Assembly: GCA_964459305.1 (NCBI GenBank)
Contig: CAYWNA010000060.1
Span: forward strand, 1 to 59,096
DNA length: 59,096 nt
Source of the DNA: CAYWNA01 sp964459305
Lineage (GTDB): Bacteria; Planctomycetota; Planctomycetia; Pirellulales; Pirellulaceae
Direction: 5' to 3'
Under the pieces are notes generated by a model. The model was not told the DNA's origin, ran no database searches, and saw nothing but the letters and a program-made list of their open reading frames with translations. This document shows positions 1-7,510 of this stretch, piece after piece; within the stretch, counting starts at the first letter, position 1, and every line of letters starts with the position of its first letter. Position numbers and translations under genes: made by a program.

Positions 1-30
1 AAAGCACCGATTACCTCCGCTAGACGCCCA

Positions 31-273
31 TCAAATATCGATCTCACTCATAACCTGGGCGACGATATCTTCATCACCATGAATCATCGGTTCAGCTTGC
101 AGAGCGAACGTCAGTTCGTCATTAGCCGAAAGCGTTTCGGCGGCCGCGGCGCAATCATCGCAGTTCAGCAAATGTTCTCCCAGCTGCTCGCGCATCGGGC
201 TGGGCAAGTTGCCGAGCAGCAACAATTCGAGGGTTTCCAGATCAGGACAATCAGACGTCATTTCGTCCTCCAC
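31..273 (-). CDS. Small zinc-finger-like protein, candidate anti-sigma factor
   Basis: An 80-residue acidic protein. A short helix (LLLGNLPSPMREQLGEHL) is followed by a CxxC pair (NCDDCA, about residues 38-41), the layout of the zf-HC2 anti-sigma domain and of the N-terminal leader of many planctomycete kinases (CPDLETLxxLLLGxLP). It has no membrane segment and no kinase domain, and it ends in a clean stop, so it is a stand-alone soluble protein. It lies downstream of a promoter-like element shared with the upstream part of the same cluster and about 0.9 kb from an ECF sigma gene on the same strand. A role as partner of that sigma factor is inferred from this context. A truncated kinase leader is the alternative. 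Confidence 0.6.
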   Translation of the reverse strand: MEDEMTSDCPDLETLELLLLGNLPSPMREQLGEHLLNCDDCAAAAETLSANDELTFALQAEPMIHGDEDIVAQVMSEIDI

Positions 274-316
274 ATGCCCGCAGGCCGTGCAGAGATTAGT
301 ATCCGGCTCTGTCTCT

Positions 317-375
317 CTGTTAATGGGCTACGCACCAGTTGTGAAACCCTGTCAAGAAATCTCGATTCTCTGCCA
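317..375 (-). promoter_or_regulatory. Promoter-like element, copy A, upstream of the candidate anti-sigma gene
   Basis: A 59-bp block nearly identical to 1125-1183. On the minus strand it has TTGACA (350-355), a 17-bp spacer and CGTA (329-332), followed by GCCCATTAACAG. It lies 44 bp upstream of the small zinc-finger gene. The spacing and the CGTA -10 resemble ECF-type promoters of the sigma-W/X kind. The role is inferred. Confidence 0.5.
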
Positions 376-411
376 ACTCCGTCGATCAAGTGGGCTAGTT
401 CCTCATGTGTT

Positions 412-789
412 CTAGCCGGCGAAGAGAGCCGCCAGTAGCACCAATAGTGCGACGAAGAGAACACACGCGATGACGCCGCCGACGCCACCGATTACGACGG
501 CCTGGGTCCACCCAGCGTGAAACACAAACTTGTACGCAACCGCCAAAGCAGCGATGCCGAGGAGACCGTTCCCCAACGGCAACGAAATAAGAGTGAATAC
601 CGCCGCAATGATGAGGTAGCGGAGATAGAACTCACCAAATGTCCTGAGTGTCCATCCTCGGGGTCCGGATACCTCAAAGTCTTCCCAGAACATTCCAAGG
701 ATGAGCGTGAGCACGGAAAATACGAGTGCCACGAAGGCCGTGAACACGACGCCGAAAATTAGAAGGAAAAGGATCTCCACGGTCGTCAT
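412..789 (-). CDS. Small multi-pass membrane protein
   Basis: A protein of up to 125 residues that is almost entirely hydrophobic, with about three to four transmembrane segments (first at residues 4-30, then about 55-70, 75-90 and 98-124). A short polar loop in the middle carries GPRGWTLRTFGEF. No family is recognised. The annotated ATG sits directly against the purine run TAGGAG. A GTG nine bases further in (first base 780) has a better-spaced ribosome binding site and may be the real start. It follows the 38-residue ORF and precedes promoter-like copy A, all on the strand of the sigma gene, so it is probably part of the same regulon. Its function is unknown. Confidence 0.6.
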   Translation of the reverse strand: MTTVEILFLLIFGVVFTAFVALVFSVLTLILGMFWEDFEVSGPRGWTLRTFGEFYLRYLIIAAVFTLISLPLGNGLLGIAALAVAYKFVFHAGWTQAVVIGGVGGVIACVLFVALLVLLAALFAG

Positions 790-818
790 CTCCTATGTTG
801 TTATGGGGATGGCAGAGT

Positions 819-935
819 TCAGTCACGTGAGAACATGTGCTCCACGGCCTCCTCTACGACATCGAAAAACGCTTCCAACAGACGGTGCAGGAAGTTACCA
901 ACCGAACGAAGAGACTTACCGAGCATCTTCCACAT
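819..935 (-). CDS. 38-residue amphipathic small protein (candidate)
   Basis: An ORF of 38 codons starting MWKMLGKSLRSVGN and ending VEHMFSRD. A ribosome binding site GGGAGAG lies about seven bases before the ATG. The N-terminal half is basic and amphipathic (LGKSLRSVGNFLHRLLEAFF), the second half acidic (DVVEEAVEHM), which would suit a membrane-associated helix. It ends 30 bp before the membrane protein at 789, in the same direction, and lies about 190 bp downstream of promoter-like copy B. No homologue is recognised. It could be chance, but the Shine-Dalgarno and the position in the cluster favour a real small gene. Confidence 0.45.
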   Translation of the reverse strand: MWKMLGKSLRSVGNFLHRLLEAFFDVVEEAVEHMFSRD

Positions 936-1049
936 TCGCCGTCTCTCCCTTTGTCGTCCGCGACCAATTGTCATATTCGGCGACGAATACCGAGCAGTAT
1001 TTCAGGCAGCGTGCAATACGACATCTATTTCCACACCGTCCCCTAACAC

Positions 1050-1109
1050 GTAGCCGGAGGCGCGGGCGAATACATAGTCCACTCCGCTGCCCGCCTGCGC
1101 GCCCGCTAC
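1050..1109. repeat. Imperfect GTAGC...GCTAC palindromic repeat
   Basis: GTAGCCGGAGGCGCGGGCG and the downstream CGCGCCCGCTAC form an imperfect inverted repeat around a loop of about 20 nt. The ends match the GTAGC-type elements at 6518-6585 and 7312-7375. It lies in the leader between promoter-like copy B and the 38-residue ORF. Confidence 0.4.
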
Positions 1110-1124
1110 AGGGCAAACGAGTGT

Positions 1125-1183
1125 CTGTTAACGGGCTACGCACGAGTTGCGAAACCCTGTCAAGAAATCCTGATTTTCCGCCA
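1125..1183 (-). promoter_or_regulatory. Promoter-like element, copy B, directly downstream of the sigma gene
   Basis: The second copy of the 59-bp element. On the minus strand it has TTGACA (1158-1163), a 17-bp spacer and CGTA (1137-1140), then GCCCGTTAACAG. It begins a few bases after the sigma factor stop codon and could drive the 38-residue ORF and the membrane protein. The two copies differ at roughly ten positions, while -35, spacer length and -10 are the same. Confidence 0.5.
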
Positions 1184-1185
1184 AA

Positions 1186-1752
1186 TCAGTCGAGCAAACC
1201 GTCCAATTCCTCTCGTAACCGGCCGAGGATGCGCGACTTGGCCAGATAGACCATGTTGACGGAGATCCCCAGCTCTTGGGCTACTTCGGCCGCTTTGCGG
1301 CCTTCAACCACGTGTTTCCAGCACGCCTGCCAGGTCGGGTCGCGAAACTCGGACTGCATCAATTCCAGAGCGCGTTTGATGAGATAATTCCGGTACTCGG
1401 CTTCCTCGAACGGGTCGGAGGCGTCGACCACGGCCACACGTTGGATCGTCTCTTCGTTGCCGGTGCTGGGGCGGGCGGTGTTGCGGCGGTGGAAGTCACG
1501 CGCTTTGTTGACGGTCACCGTCCGCAGCCAACCCCGAAATCGCTGCGTGGGGTCGTACTCGAACTCGGGCAGCTTCGTGACGAGAATCGCCAGAACGTCC
1601 TGCACCAAATCAGCCACGTCGGTCGCGTTCAGTCCTTCGTGCCGACCCCAATGGAAAATCAGCGGCGCATACAGGTCGACGAACCGCTGCCAGGCGGCTT
1701 CCGGCGACGGTTCTCGCAGCCGCCGCAACAGGCTGATAGAGGTGGAATGCAT
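1186..1752 (-). CDS. ECF-type RNA polymerase sigma factor
   Basis: 188 residues, the usual ECF size. Region 2 runs from about residue 20 to 90 (FVDLYAPLIFHWGRHEGL, then DVADLVQDV and RFRGWLRTVTVNKARDFHRR). Region 4 occupies about residues 135-185 with the helix-turn-helix VAQELGISVNMVYLAKSRI. The linker has the DASDPFEEAEYRN type seen in planctomycete-specific ECF factors. It directs RNA polymerase to a small regulon. It lies upstream of a zinc-finger candidate anti-sigma gene and two copies of a conserved promoter-like element, which may be its targets. No strong ribosome binding site precedes the ATG. The family call is firm; the regulon is inference. Confidence 0.9.
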   Translation of the reverse strand: MHSTSISLLRRLREPSPEAAWQRFVDLYAPLIFHWGRHEGLNATDVADLVQDVLAILVTKLPEFEYDPTQRFRGWLRTVTVNKARDFHRRNTARPSTGNEETIQRVAVVDASDPFEEAEYRNYLIKRALELMQSEFRDPTWQACWKHVVEGRKAAEVAQELGISVNMVYLAKSRILGRLREELDGLLD

Positions 1753-1785
1753 ATAGAAAACAGGGAAGCTCGAAGTTTTGGGGAC

Positions 1786-1830
1786 GTCAAGTCTTGACGA
1801 TCATCCGTGAACGAGAGATTTTCTCGTTCC
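1786..1830. promoter_or_regulatory. Two palindromes in the divergent sigma/Rrf2 intergenic region
   Basis: GTCAAG-T-CTTGAC (1786-1798) and GAACGAGA-5 nt-TCTCGTTC (1810-1830) are perfect inverted repeats just upstream of the sigma gene. They could be operator half-sites or a hairpin in the sigma mRNA leader. Nothing in the sequence decides between these. Confidence 0.3.
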
Positions 1831-1925
1831 CGGCGATCTTAACTTCTTCAAGCACATCTGAACCGCGCATGTCGACAGCCGCGTTGTGGATGACGCTGCC
1901 TCTTTAAGAATCTTCGAATAAGATA

Positions 1926-1955
1926 TTTACATCCAATTTGACATGCGATTATAAT
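1926..1955 (+). promoter_or_regulatory. Sigma-70-like promoter for the Rrf2 gene
   Basis: TTTACA (1926-1931), an 18-bp spacer and a perfect TATAAT (1950-1955) lie about 50 bp upstream of the Rrf2 start codon. The sequence is markedly more AT-rich than its surroundings. Confidence 0.55.
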
Positions 1956-2008
1956 GGCGCCAAACTAGATGTCAATCTCTACTTTGAGAGGTTCAAAGGG
2001 AAAATCTC

Positions 2009-2428
2009 ATGATTTCTCGGACCATCGAATATGCTTTGCGGGCCGTCGTCTACCTTGCCCAGAAGGCACCGGAGCCGAGTACGACGGAACAGATCGCCAA
2101 AGATATGCAGGTCCCACCAGCATATCTCTACAAAGTGTTGCAGGGCCTTAACAAGGCGGGGATCGTGCGATCACGACGAGGCAATGCCGGCGGTGTTTCG
2201 CTCGCCCGCGAGCCAGTCGACTTATCTCTTCTGGATGTCGTCAACGCCGTCGATCCGATCCGTCGAGTTGGCGAGTGTCCGCTGGGCTTGAAACATCAAG
2301 GTGGTAATCTGTGCCCGCTACATCGGCGTCTGGACAAAGCGATGGCCGGAATCGAAGAAGCCTTTCGACAGACCAACCTGGCGGAGATGCTTGCCGAATC
2401 AGGGACGGGTGCACATCAACCGTCCTAG
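2009..2428 (+). CDS. Rrf2 family transcriptional regulator
   Basis: 139 residues. The winged-helix start MISRTIEYALRAVVYLA, the recognition segment VPPAYLYKVLQGLNKAGIV and the wing RSRRGNAGGVSLAR are all typical of the Rrf2/IscR/NsrR family. Two cysteines remain in the region that holds the iron-sulfur cluster in IscR and NsrR (ECPLG and NLCPLH, about residues 90-105); the third canonical cysteine is not evident, so cluster binding is uncertain. It is divergent from the ECF sigma gene and has its own sigma-70-like promoter. A ribosome binding site AAGGGA precedes the ATG. Target genes cannot be assigned; it may regulate itself. Confidence 0.9.
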   Translation: MISRTIEYALRAVVYLAQKAPEPSTTEQIAKDMQVPPAYLYKVLQGLNKAGIVRSRRGNAGGVSLAREPVDLSLLDVVNAVDPIRRVGECPLGLKHQGGNLCPLHRRLDKAMAGIEEAFRQTNLAEMLAESGTGAHQPS

Positions 2429-2463
2429 GTCCGGAACGTCTCCGCTGAGATTCGAACGGATGA

Positions 2464-2612
2464 GGATCGGTCGAGAAAGAACTGTTGCGTTTGTCGCAGT
2501 CCCCTCCGAGGTCGGTGGGGGAAGGCACCGAGTTCGGAGAACACGGCGACTATCTGTTATCAGGATATCGCAGCCTTCGCGCAGAAGTTGACAGTTACTT
2601 CTCGACCGATCC
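2464..2612. repeat. MITE-like element enclosing a GC-rich hairpin
   Basis: Ends GGATCGGTCGAGAA (from 2464) and TTCTCGACCGATCC (to 2612) form a terminal inverted repeat of about 21 bp with two mismatches. Inside, 2504-2539 folds into a 14-bp stem (CTCCGAGGTCGGTG / CACCGAGTTCGGAG) around an 8-nt loop. The core of about 80 bp recurs at 8653-8733. No transposase gene is present. It occupies most of the gap after the Rrf2 gene. Confidence 0.6.
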
Positions 2613-2653
2613 TTAAGTGGGCAGCGCCACTTTGGGCTGAGAGCCCGCGAATT

Positions 2654-2707
2654 GGTAACCCGAAGCGTAAGCGAGGGATTTGTCGTAACGTATTCCCTCG
2701 CTTAGGC
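2654..2707. repeat. Palindromic hairpin repeat
   Basis: TAAGCGAGGGA (2668-2678) pairs perfectly with TCCCTCGCTTA (2694-2704), preceded by GGTAACCCGAAGCG, a sequence I recall as a dispersed repeat of planctomycetes. It could act as a bidirectional terminator between the Rrf2 gene and the convergent heparinase-like gene, but there is no T-tract. Confidence 0.5.
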
Positions 2708-2890
2708 GATCTGTACTGTCGCTCGGGTGCGTGCATTGCGGCAGGCGGTCTGCGAGAGGGGGCTAGCATTAGCCCAGACTAGAATTGAGCGCAGATTGTC
2801 CGAAACGACGTTCTCGATAATGTGCTGCAGGCTGCCAGCGTGCAGTTCTACCATCATCGGGTCAGATCGCAGGTCGCCAAGAACCCGCGG

Positions 2891-5800
2891 TCACATCTTT
2901 TGCAGCGCCACTCGCACCACACCCGGCGACAGGACGAGACGACAGCCGCCCTTGACTGCCGTCAGGGTGACGCCCACCTGTCCTGCCGCTGGCTTCCATT
3001 GGCCAGTGGTTCGTAACATGACCTCGCCGCCGTCCCTGTACGCGTAGGGTAGGCGAACCATCAGGCGGTCGGTTTCGACCCGCATGCTTGCGGCCTGCGG
3101 TGCCAATATTCCCCACTGGCCATAGCGAACTTCGCCAGCGGCGGCGGTCGCCAGGATGGTAACGCCGGTGCGGTCCTGCACGGATCCCGCCTTGCCGCGA
3201 AAGTAGACTTCGCCGGTGGTCACCTCCGCTTCCCCTGTTGGCAGGAAGCAGTAGTCCGTGCCGAACTCGCCTGCGATCTTGATGACAGTGTCTTTGCCCA
3301 GGGCGGTGAATTGCGGATCTGTTTCTTTTCGGAATCGTGGGAACATGACGACAAAGTAGTCGCCGTTGCCATCCAGGCGCAACTGCAAGAGATCGCGAAA
3401 GTCATGGCCCTGCACGCTGTAGTCCACATACCGCTGACCCATTCGCATCGTCCAGCGTTCTGTGTCCCGCGGGCTGGCGATGTAGTACTCGACATCGACG
3501 TTGAATTGGCCTATTGCGGTGAAGCGATCTCCTTTAATCGCGTGTGCCGACACCGCGTGTTTGCCCGGCTTGTCCGCCAGGAAGGCCTCCAAGTCGCGCA
3601 CTTGTTCGGGCGTCCCGATCTTCTCCGAAGCGGTCCACATCTGCCACAGCGTCGGCTTGTCGCCGCTGACCGTATCTCGCAGTACCAAGTAGTTGGGACC
3701 CGCCGGCTTGTCGTCTTGGATGTAGAGCAAACGGCGGCACCATTCGATCGGGAATCCAGCCGCCCCGTTGACCGGCGGCCAAGACACAGGGGCCTCCGGC
3801 GTTCCGTAACGTCCGCCTTTCCATCCTTTGAGCTGGTATGTCGCCGAAAAGTAGTCTTGCCGTGTCAGCGCACTGAAGGCCCCCATGCTCACATCCGTGG
3901 TGCAGCCAAAACGCGACTCGTCCCACAACTCGCCTTCGCTCCAGGAGAGCCGTGGTATCACGCGCGACATCAGCAATTGATGCCGCTCCTTGTATCCACC
4001 CGGGAACGAGCCCGCAATGGGAACGCCCCGCGCAAACCACAACGCGAGACACCCGAACTCCGACGGGCGCACTCCGGCGCCGGTATTGGCATGCATGATC
4101 AGATAGTTTTCATGCTCGTCGCCCACACCGTTGCGGAAAAGCGGCCCTACCTGCGGGAACAGTTTCGATATCCAATCGGGTACGGCCATTGGCAGGGACG
4201 GATCCATGTAAACCGATTCGAAGCCGCCCAAATGATTCGCGGTGTTCGTCGTACGGTCGCTGCCTGCCCACGCCCACTGCATTTGTTGGGAATACGAGGG
4301 ATCGCTGTCCGCGGTCGCCTTGGCCATCAGCCCGAATAAGCCCCAAGGCACACCGGCGGTGGCTCGGCCGATTGGCGGAGTCGCTCGCCGGTTCCGCCGC
4401 CCCTCCATGGGATCGCGAGGCGTATAGATCTGGGCCAGCCACATCAGCCACCTCTTGAGGCGTTCATTCAGGAACAGGTTCTCAAAGCCGGCTCGCTTGA
4501 GCGCCACCGCAAACGACGTCATGGCAAAGGCGCTGACTTGCGAATAGTGGGCACTCTCGTACCATTCGCCCTCGTGGCCAACTTCGTTCAGCCAGATCTC
4601 CGCTCGACTCAGACCGGGCGCCACCCACTCGTGCGCCAGTGGGTGGTCCGGAATCGCGCACCCGACAATCCCTCGGGCCAGCAGATATGACAGGCTCATA
4701 TTCGGGTTGTAGGAACGATAGCCGCGCTCGATGTTCCAGGTCGATGGCCGTGCCAAGATGTATCCCAAGAACGCCATCTGTGACCGATAGAGCTTCTTGT
4801 CCGCATCAGTGATCAAGTCGGTTCCCATCATCAGGTCGTACAACGCAGTGACCGTCTGCGTGCTGCGCATTTTGTCGAAGTCGCCCAGCGCCCCCATGTG
4901 TTGGCGCACCCGCTCGACTAGGCGCACCTTCTTGGATGCCTCCGGATCGCCCTTGGTTTTCAAATAGACTTCAATCGCCTGAGCATCTTTGTAGCTGGGA
5001 ACTGGGCGAATCTCTTCCCTGGAAAGGTAGTCGGCCTGACGCAAAATGTCCGAGTCCGGCTCCATTCGCTGCCAAGCCGCTCGTACGTCTTCAGGCGAGA
5101 CGAACAAATGCGGATGTGCCCGTCCGTCGGTCGGCCATTCGAGAATCCAGTCCTTCACCTCGTTCAGTGGCGGCCACTCTGCCTTTACCTGCGATAGTGA
5201 CATGCGCCGCGCCTCGGCAGAGGCCGGCTCGCGTTCCTCGATGCTCCATTTGCGAACGCCGACCGCGTTGTTCACGTGCATAAACACTTCGCCATCGGCC
5301 CCGCGCTTCACCGGTATCAGTTTGTGTTGCCAAGCTGCCCAGTCTCGCATGGTGCCGGGCGCCGCTGGCTCAACCCAAACGCCCGGGTCGTGGCTGGCCA
5401 ACTGCAGTTCGCGGTCACCACCATCGATGCGCAGCCGCACCGAGGTCTGCGTCCAGGTGCTCCACCAGTCCGACCACGGGCTTACATTGGTCACCAGTGC
5501 CTGGTCATACGCGGCCATTGGAATCTCGATCCACGTGCCCCACCGTGCCTCCTCCATCTGCGGCCGGTCACCGTATGCCTCGCGTTGGATGACCAGTGTC
5601 AGCGGCGGGATTCCCTCGCTCAACACAATGTCTACGCCATCCTCCGGCCGGTCTTCAGGAACCTGCGATTCCCAATACAAACCCGCAGCTCCCTCGTAGC
5701 AGCATGCCGTCAGCTTGACTGTGTTGCCATCTTCATATCGGTAGGTGTATTTCACATGTCCGAACACCGGACCCGATGCCGTCAGTTGCGCCGACCAGCC

Positions 5801-6358
5801 GATCAGTTTCGTGCTCCCGAACAAGCGGCTTCCGCCAAACCAGGTCCCGTCCGCCAGCCGCATTGCCGCGACCGGCCCGGGTACGTCGGAGGCGGCGCGA
5901 GCTTGGTCATAGGTCTCCTCGCCCAGCCGCAATCGCGTACCAAACCGGGACGTGCTCATCTCCACTTGGTCGGCAGTCGCCGTCACTGCGAGATCACCCT
6001 GAACGCCCGGACCTTTCGAAGGCGTCGCCTGATAGCAGACGGTGAAAACACTCGTGGCCAGCGGCGCCAGGTCGGTTACCAACCACAGCACGGCCGACTT
6101 GACCGACCGCGTGGCCGGCCAATACTCCACGTCTGAAAGCTGCACAGGCTGCGGGCCATCGGGTCCCTGAAGGCTCAACGAATCCACGTGGCAGGCACCC
6201 TTGGGCGCCTCGAACGGGTAGCACAGAAGCTCGTTTGTCCATCGGCGGTTCACGTGCTCTTTCAGCACGATCTCGTGTTGCCCGGCCGTCGCTAGCCGAC
6301 ACACGCCTGCAATGATGATTGCGCCAACGGACACCAGCAGGGTGAGATGCTGTCGCAT
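2891..6358 (-). CDS. Giant secreted heparinase/alginate-lyase-like protein
   Basis: 1155 residues with a hydrophobic signal peptide (residues 1-25, ending near LATAGQ). The first 400 residues or so look beta-rich and match no family I recognise. About 430-750 is an alpha-helical toroid typical of polysaccharide lyases (RPSTWNIERGYRSYNPNMS, then EWYESAHYSQVSAFAMTSF with the His/Tyr-containing stretch). About 770-1155 is a beta-sandwich part resembling the heparinase II/III C-terminal region (HENYLIMHANTGAG, GSFPGG). The predicted role is periplasmic or extracellular cleavage of an acidic polysaccharide. It is much longer than ordinary heparinase II/III proteins (about 600-750), owing to the extra N-terminal module. 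It is transcribed alone, opposite to its neighbours. Confidence 0.75.
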   Translation of the reverse strand: MRQHLTLLVSVGAIIIAGVCRLATAGQHEIVLKEHVNRRWTNELLCYPFEAPKGACHVDSLSLQGPDGPQPVQLSDVEYWPATRSVKSAVLWLVTDLAPLATSVFTVCYQATPSKGPGVQGDLAVTATADQVEMSTSRFGTRLRLGEETYDQARAASDVPGPVAAMRLADGTWFGGSRLFGSTKLIGWSAQLTASGPVFGHVKYTYRYEDGNTVKLTACCYEGAAGLYWESQVPEDRPEDGVDIVLSEGIPPLTLVIQREAYGDRPQMEEARWGTWIEIPMAAYDQALVTNVSPWSDWWSTWTQTSVRLRIDGGDRELQLASHDPGVWVEPAAPGTMRDWAAWQHKLIPVKRGADGEVFMHVNNAVGVRKWSIEEREPASAEARRMSLSQVKAEWPPLNEVKDWILEWPTDGRAHPHLFVSPEDVRAAWQRMEPDSDILRQADYLSREEIRPVPSYKDAQAIEVYLKTKGDPEASKKVRLVERVRQHMGALGDFDKMRSTQTVTALYDLMMGTDLITDADKKLYRSQMAFLGYILARPSTWNIERGYRSYNPNMSLSYLLARGIVGCAIPDHPLAHEWVAPGLSRAEIWLNEVGHEGEWYESAHYSQVSAFAMTSFAVALKRAGFENLFLNERLKRWLMWLAQIYTPRDPMEGRRNRRATPPIGRATAGVPWGLFGLMAKATADSDPSYSQQMQWAWAGSDRTTNTANHLGGFESVYMDPSLPMAVPDWISKLFPQVGPLFRNGVGDEHENYLIMHANTGAGVRPSEFGCLALWFARGVPIAGSFPGGYKERHQLLMSRVIPRLSWSEGELWDESRFGCTTDVSMGAFSALTRQDYFSATYQLKGWKGGRYGTPEAPVSWPPVNGAAGFPIEWCRRLLYIQDDKPAGPNYLVLRDTVSGDKPTLWQMWTASEKIGTPEQVRDLEAFLADKPGKHAVSAHAIKGDRFTAIGQFNVDVEYYIASPRDTERWTMRMGQRYVDYSVQGHDFRDLLQLRLDGNGDYFVVMFPRFRKETDPQFTALGKDTVIKIAGEFGTDYCFLPTGEAEVTTGEVYFRGKAGSVQDRTGVTILATAAAGEVRYGQWGILAPQAASMRVETDRLMVRLPYAYRDGGEVMLRTTGQWKPAAGQVGVTLTAVKGGCRLVLSPGVVRVALQKM

Positions 6359-6517
6359 GAAATCGTGCTCCTGAATTTCATGGGTAGTATTCCGAATCGT
6401 AATCGCAAGCCAATTTCCTGGCGTTTTTGCCCGCGTCAGACCGACCCGCGCACGCCCGGCATTATAGCGGAAGCAGTGGGGGAATCCGACTTTGGAGGAC
6501 AGACGCTGGAGTGGTTT

Positions 6518-6585
6518 GTAGCTGAATTCGCAAGAATTCAGGCGGTGACGGCGTGAACCATCTGAATTCTTGCGAATCCAGCTAC
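6518..6585. repeat. Palindromic repeat, GTAGC type, EcoRI-site variant
   Basis: Two 24-nt arms (6518-6541 and 6562-6585) are inverted copies with one mismatch, separated by 20 nt. Each arm begins GTAGCTG and contains GAATTCGCAAGAATTC, itself self-complementary. The 395-bp gap between the heparinase-like gene and csrA holds this element and no ORF that I can support. Confidence 0.7.
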
Positions 6586-6753
6586 GAGCTTTGTCGACGA
6601 ATCCATGCCGTCCCGAAGAAACCGTTCCTGCACCCCTGAAAGACTATTGGGAGAAATTGATATGGCATTGATGCTTCATTAAGTGGCATAATCACGCTTC
6701 GATTCAAAAGTCAAACGCTCGGCAACGATCTCGTGAACAGGAAAGGACTCCTC

Positions 6754-7236
6754 ATGCTTGTGCTTAGTCGGAAGAAACGTGAAAGCGTGGACATCGGGGA
6801 CGAGGTCATACTGACGGTGGAGGAGATTCGCGGCAGCGACGATGGCCAGCGCATTTTCGGTGCGACGGTACGACTTGGTTTTCAGTCGCCGCGGTATATC
6901 CCCATCTACCGCAGCGAACTACGCAAGACGCCTTCAGGGACCGGCCACACGGGTAGGCCGGGAAAACCACGGCAGCCGCGGGAAGGCAAGGTCGTAGAGA
7001 TCTCAGACGCACAGGTGCGACTGCGGATTCAGGTGCCGCAAAAGATCCCCGTCCGCTGCAATGGGACACCAACGGTCGGACTTGATTCGGAAGAAAGAAC
7101 GGATGACGAAAGGCACACATCCACGGCGGTTTATCACTTCACTTGCCATAAGGACGATCGAATAACGATCTGTAACAACATCACCATTGCCACACTCGAC
7201 GTCCATCGTTTTGTATTCTCAGAGCACGACCAATGA
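6754..7236 (+). CDS. csrA: Extended CsrA-family protein with a second half-domain
   Basis: 160 residues when started at the ATG that follows GGAAAGGA with a 6-nt gap; the in-frame GTG at 6733 would make an atypical start. Residues 1-58 are a complete CsrA domain: MLVLSRKKRESVDIGD, then VRLGFQSPRYIPIYRSEL. CsrA binds GGA motifs in mRNA leaders and controls translation. Unlike the usual 60-75 residue protein, this one continues through a basic, Gly/Pro-rich linker (about 59-77) into a second CsrA-like strand pair (GKVVEISDAQVRLRIQVPQKIPVRC, split here across residues 78-103), and then an unrelated tail of about 55 residues with no recognised domain. CsrA normally works as a dimer; the extra half could alter that or add RNA contacts, which is inference. 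Confidence 0.8.
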   Translation: MLVLSRKKRESVDIGDEVILTVEEIRGSDDGQRIFGATVRLGFQSPRYIPIYRSELRKTPSGTGHTGRPGKPRQPREGKVVEISDAQVRLRIQVPQKIPVRCNGTPTVGLDSEERTDDERHTSTAVYHFTCHKDDRITICNNITIATLDVHRFVFSEHDQ

Positions 7237-7311
7237 CGTGCGCCGTTCCCACGATTGAATCGCGAACAGCGCAACGTCCTCGTTTGTACCATCCGCGGGC
7301 AGGTCTGACCC

Positions 7312-7375
7312 GTAGCCGAACTCGCCAGAGTTTGGTTTTTCCCTACGCCGCCCAAAGTCTGGCGACTTCGGCTAC
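7312..7375. repeat. Palindromic repeat, GTAGC type, second variant
   Basis: Arms 7312-7335 and 7352-7375 are 24-nt inverted copies with two mismatches and a 16-nt loop. The arm GTAGCCGAACTCGCCAGAG shares about two thirds of its positions with the arm of the 6518 element, so they are probably one repeat family. It lies just 3' of the csrA-family gene. Confidence 0.7.
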
Positions 7376-7510
7376 ATGCGGAAAAGCGTCAATCCTGGCC
7401 GCGGCCGGTATAGCCGGAGTCGCGCGCGGCGCGGTTCAACCAGACGTCTGGGCGTACCCCCGCTGTCGCCCCCGGCTTAAACGAGACGATGCGGCAAAGA
7501 GATCGGAAGA

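Noticed and set aside
916..1143. A 75-codon minus-strand ORF after the sigma gene
   Set aside because: It starts inside promoter-like copy B, has no ribosome binding site and consists of Arg/Gly-rich translated repeat; the 38-codon ORF at 819-935 in another frame is better supported.
2440..2460. A tRNA T-loop-like GATTCGAAC
   Set aside because: No acceptor, D or anticodon stems can be drawn around it on either strand.
3311..4339. A 342-codon plus-strand ORF
   Set aside because: Entirely antisense to the heparinase-like gene, of Arg/Val-rich shadow composition, with no domain.
6655..6710. A possible sigma-54 promoter before csrA (TGGCATTGATGCTT)
   Set aside because: The distance between GG and GC is two bases too short for a -24/-12 promoter.
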